Source: CAZYJD01 sp964647785 (GTDB lineage: Bacteria; Bacteroidota; Bacteroidia; NS11-12g; UBA9320). From it: 6,605 nucleotides of DNA. Of the stretch, positions 6,016-6,605 are shown piece after piece. The stretch spans positions 1-6,605 of the forward strand of contig CAZYJD010000099.1 in the NCBI GenBank assembly GCA_964647785.1. The letters run 5' to 3'. Made by a program: the position numbers and the translations under genes. The notes under the pieces were generated by a model. It did not search any database, was not told the DNA's origin, and saw nothing but the letters and a program-made list of their open reading frames with translations. Every line of letters begins with the position of its first letter. Positions within the stretch are counted from its first letter, which is position 1.

Positions 6016-6595
6016 AATTCATTCAAAAGCGGCTAAATCAAGACGAGAAAATGCGCCTTGTTGGCGGTACTGCTTGGCTCTCAAACACGGACACAGAATT
6101 TCCGTTGACCTTGATTTTTTTGGTGAGAACATTCCACCTTATGAAAAGATTGTGGCAACATTGGTAGACTTTGGACCAACGCAGATTATTCAAAATGACG
6201 ACCGCATTATCGTTCTTTTTTGCGATGGCATTAAAGTGGACTTTGTGCAATATCCCTATGTCTGGCTTAGCTCACCTAATCACATAGAAGATCTCTCCCT
6301 GGCAGATGATCAAGATATTGCAGCGATGAAAATAGCCGCCATAACAGGAAGAGGTAGTAAGAAAGATTTTTATGACCTGAATTTACTCTTAAGTCAATTC
6401 AACATTCATCAAATCATGAAATTCTACGAGACAAAATTTCCGGACGGAGCTGTATTCCTTGCCTTAAAGAGTTTAATCTATTTTGATGATGCAGAACAAG
6501 AACCTGAATTGCAGCTTCTCTCTAACATTTCCTGGGATGAAGTAAAGCAAAATATTAGGCAGGCCTATTTTGAATACGTCAACAAATCAATCTAA
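5970..6595 (+). pseudogene. AbiEii-family nucleotidyltransferase toxin, split by a one-base frameshift
   Basis: Two frames together encode a single AbiEii/AbiGii-type toxin. From ATG 5970 the first frame gives MLHLESVRPRTLELLKFIQK up to RLVGGTA (codon ending 6074), then leaves homology and stops at 6165-6167. The other forward frame resumes at once with LALKHGHRISVDLDFFGE from 6074 and runs to TAA at 6593-6595. Restoring one T in the GCTTGG at 6072-6077 (to GCTTTGG) gives an uninterrupted 208-residue protein. Its family motifs are GGTALAL (32-38), HRISVDLDFF (42-51, catalytic Asp47 and Asp49), IKVDFV (88-93), DIAAMKIAAITGRGSKKDFYDLNLLL (116-141, with Lys121 and Asp133). Such proteins transfer nucleotides, in studied members to tRNA acceptor ends. 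The shift separates the GG motif from DLD, so no single frame holds a full active site. This is a recent inactivation or a sequence error. Confidence 0.82.
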
Positions 6596-6605
6596 TCCAT
6601 TAGTT

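Noticed and set aside
6072..6077. Programmed -1 ribosomal frameshifting in the toxin gene
   Set aside because: The bases before the shift (ACT GCT TGG) do not form an X XXY YYZ slippery heptamer, and I see no obvious strong stem just downstream. A simple one-base deletion is a better explanation.
5951..6595. The 214-codon frame from 5951 as an independent complete gene
   Set aside because: Its first 41 residues (to about 6073) are basic text without family resemblance and lie out of phase with both antitoxin and toxin N-terminus; homology starts only at LALKHGHR.
1..6605. tRNA, rRNA, CRISPR array, insertion sequence or riboswitch
   Set aside because: I saw no regularly spaced repeats, cloverleaf-like segments, transposase motifs or terminal inverted repeats, and nearly all of the window is filled by the genes listed.

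Overview
The window looks like chromosomal DNA from a member of the Bacteroidota. The signs are signal peptides ending in ...AQ, no clear purine-rich ribosome binding sites, TAnnTTTG-type -7 promoter boxes, a Sm-like plus beta-barrel envelope protein typical of that phylum, and a DUF6922/AbiEii-type toxin-antitoxin pair. I cannot place it more precisely from the sequence.

Left part (1-1406, + strand): two tandem paralogous genes for probable outer-membrane beta-barrel proteins. Only the last 67 codons of the first are in the window; the second is complete. Both end in the same VSWLRQF tail.

Middle left (1411-3475, - strand): a two-gene selenium operon. mnmH (selU, tRNA 2-selenouridine synthase) is first and selD (selenide, water dikinase, Cys form) follows with a 20-bp overlap. 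SelD makes selenophosphate and MnmH uses it to turn 2-thiouridine into 2-selenouridine at the tRNA wobble position, so the pair is self-contained. The MnmH P-loop carries Arg where the last Gly of GxxxxGKT is expected. selD converges on the beta-barrel gene with only 4 bp between the stops.

Middle right (3538-5564, + strand): divergent from mnmH, a second two-gene operon with an ATGA stop/start overlap. It encodes a saccharopine-dehydrogenase-like NAD(P) oxidoreductase and a secreted DUF3089 alpha/beta-hydrolase-like protein. A perfect 10-bp hairpin lies 20 bp beyond the last stop. It falls inside a 25-codon ORF that looks like the leftover N-terminus of a DUF1801-like gene.

Right part (5699-6595, + strand): a visibly AT-richer toxin-antitoxin module. 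An intact DUF6922 antitoxin-like gene overlaps an AbiEii-family nucleotidyltransferase toxin gene. The toxin is split by an apparent one-base deletion near 6073-6075, between its GGT and DLD catalytic motifs. The module is probably a decayed or toxin-dead accessory insertion next to a conserved operon. I see no wholly undescribed system; the most notable points are the toxin frameshift, the altered MnmH P-loop and the remnants at the 5565-5712 junction.
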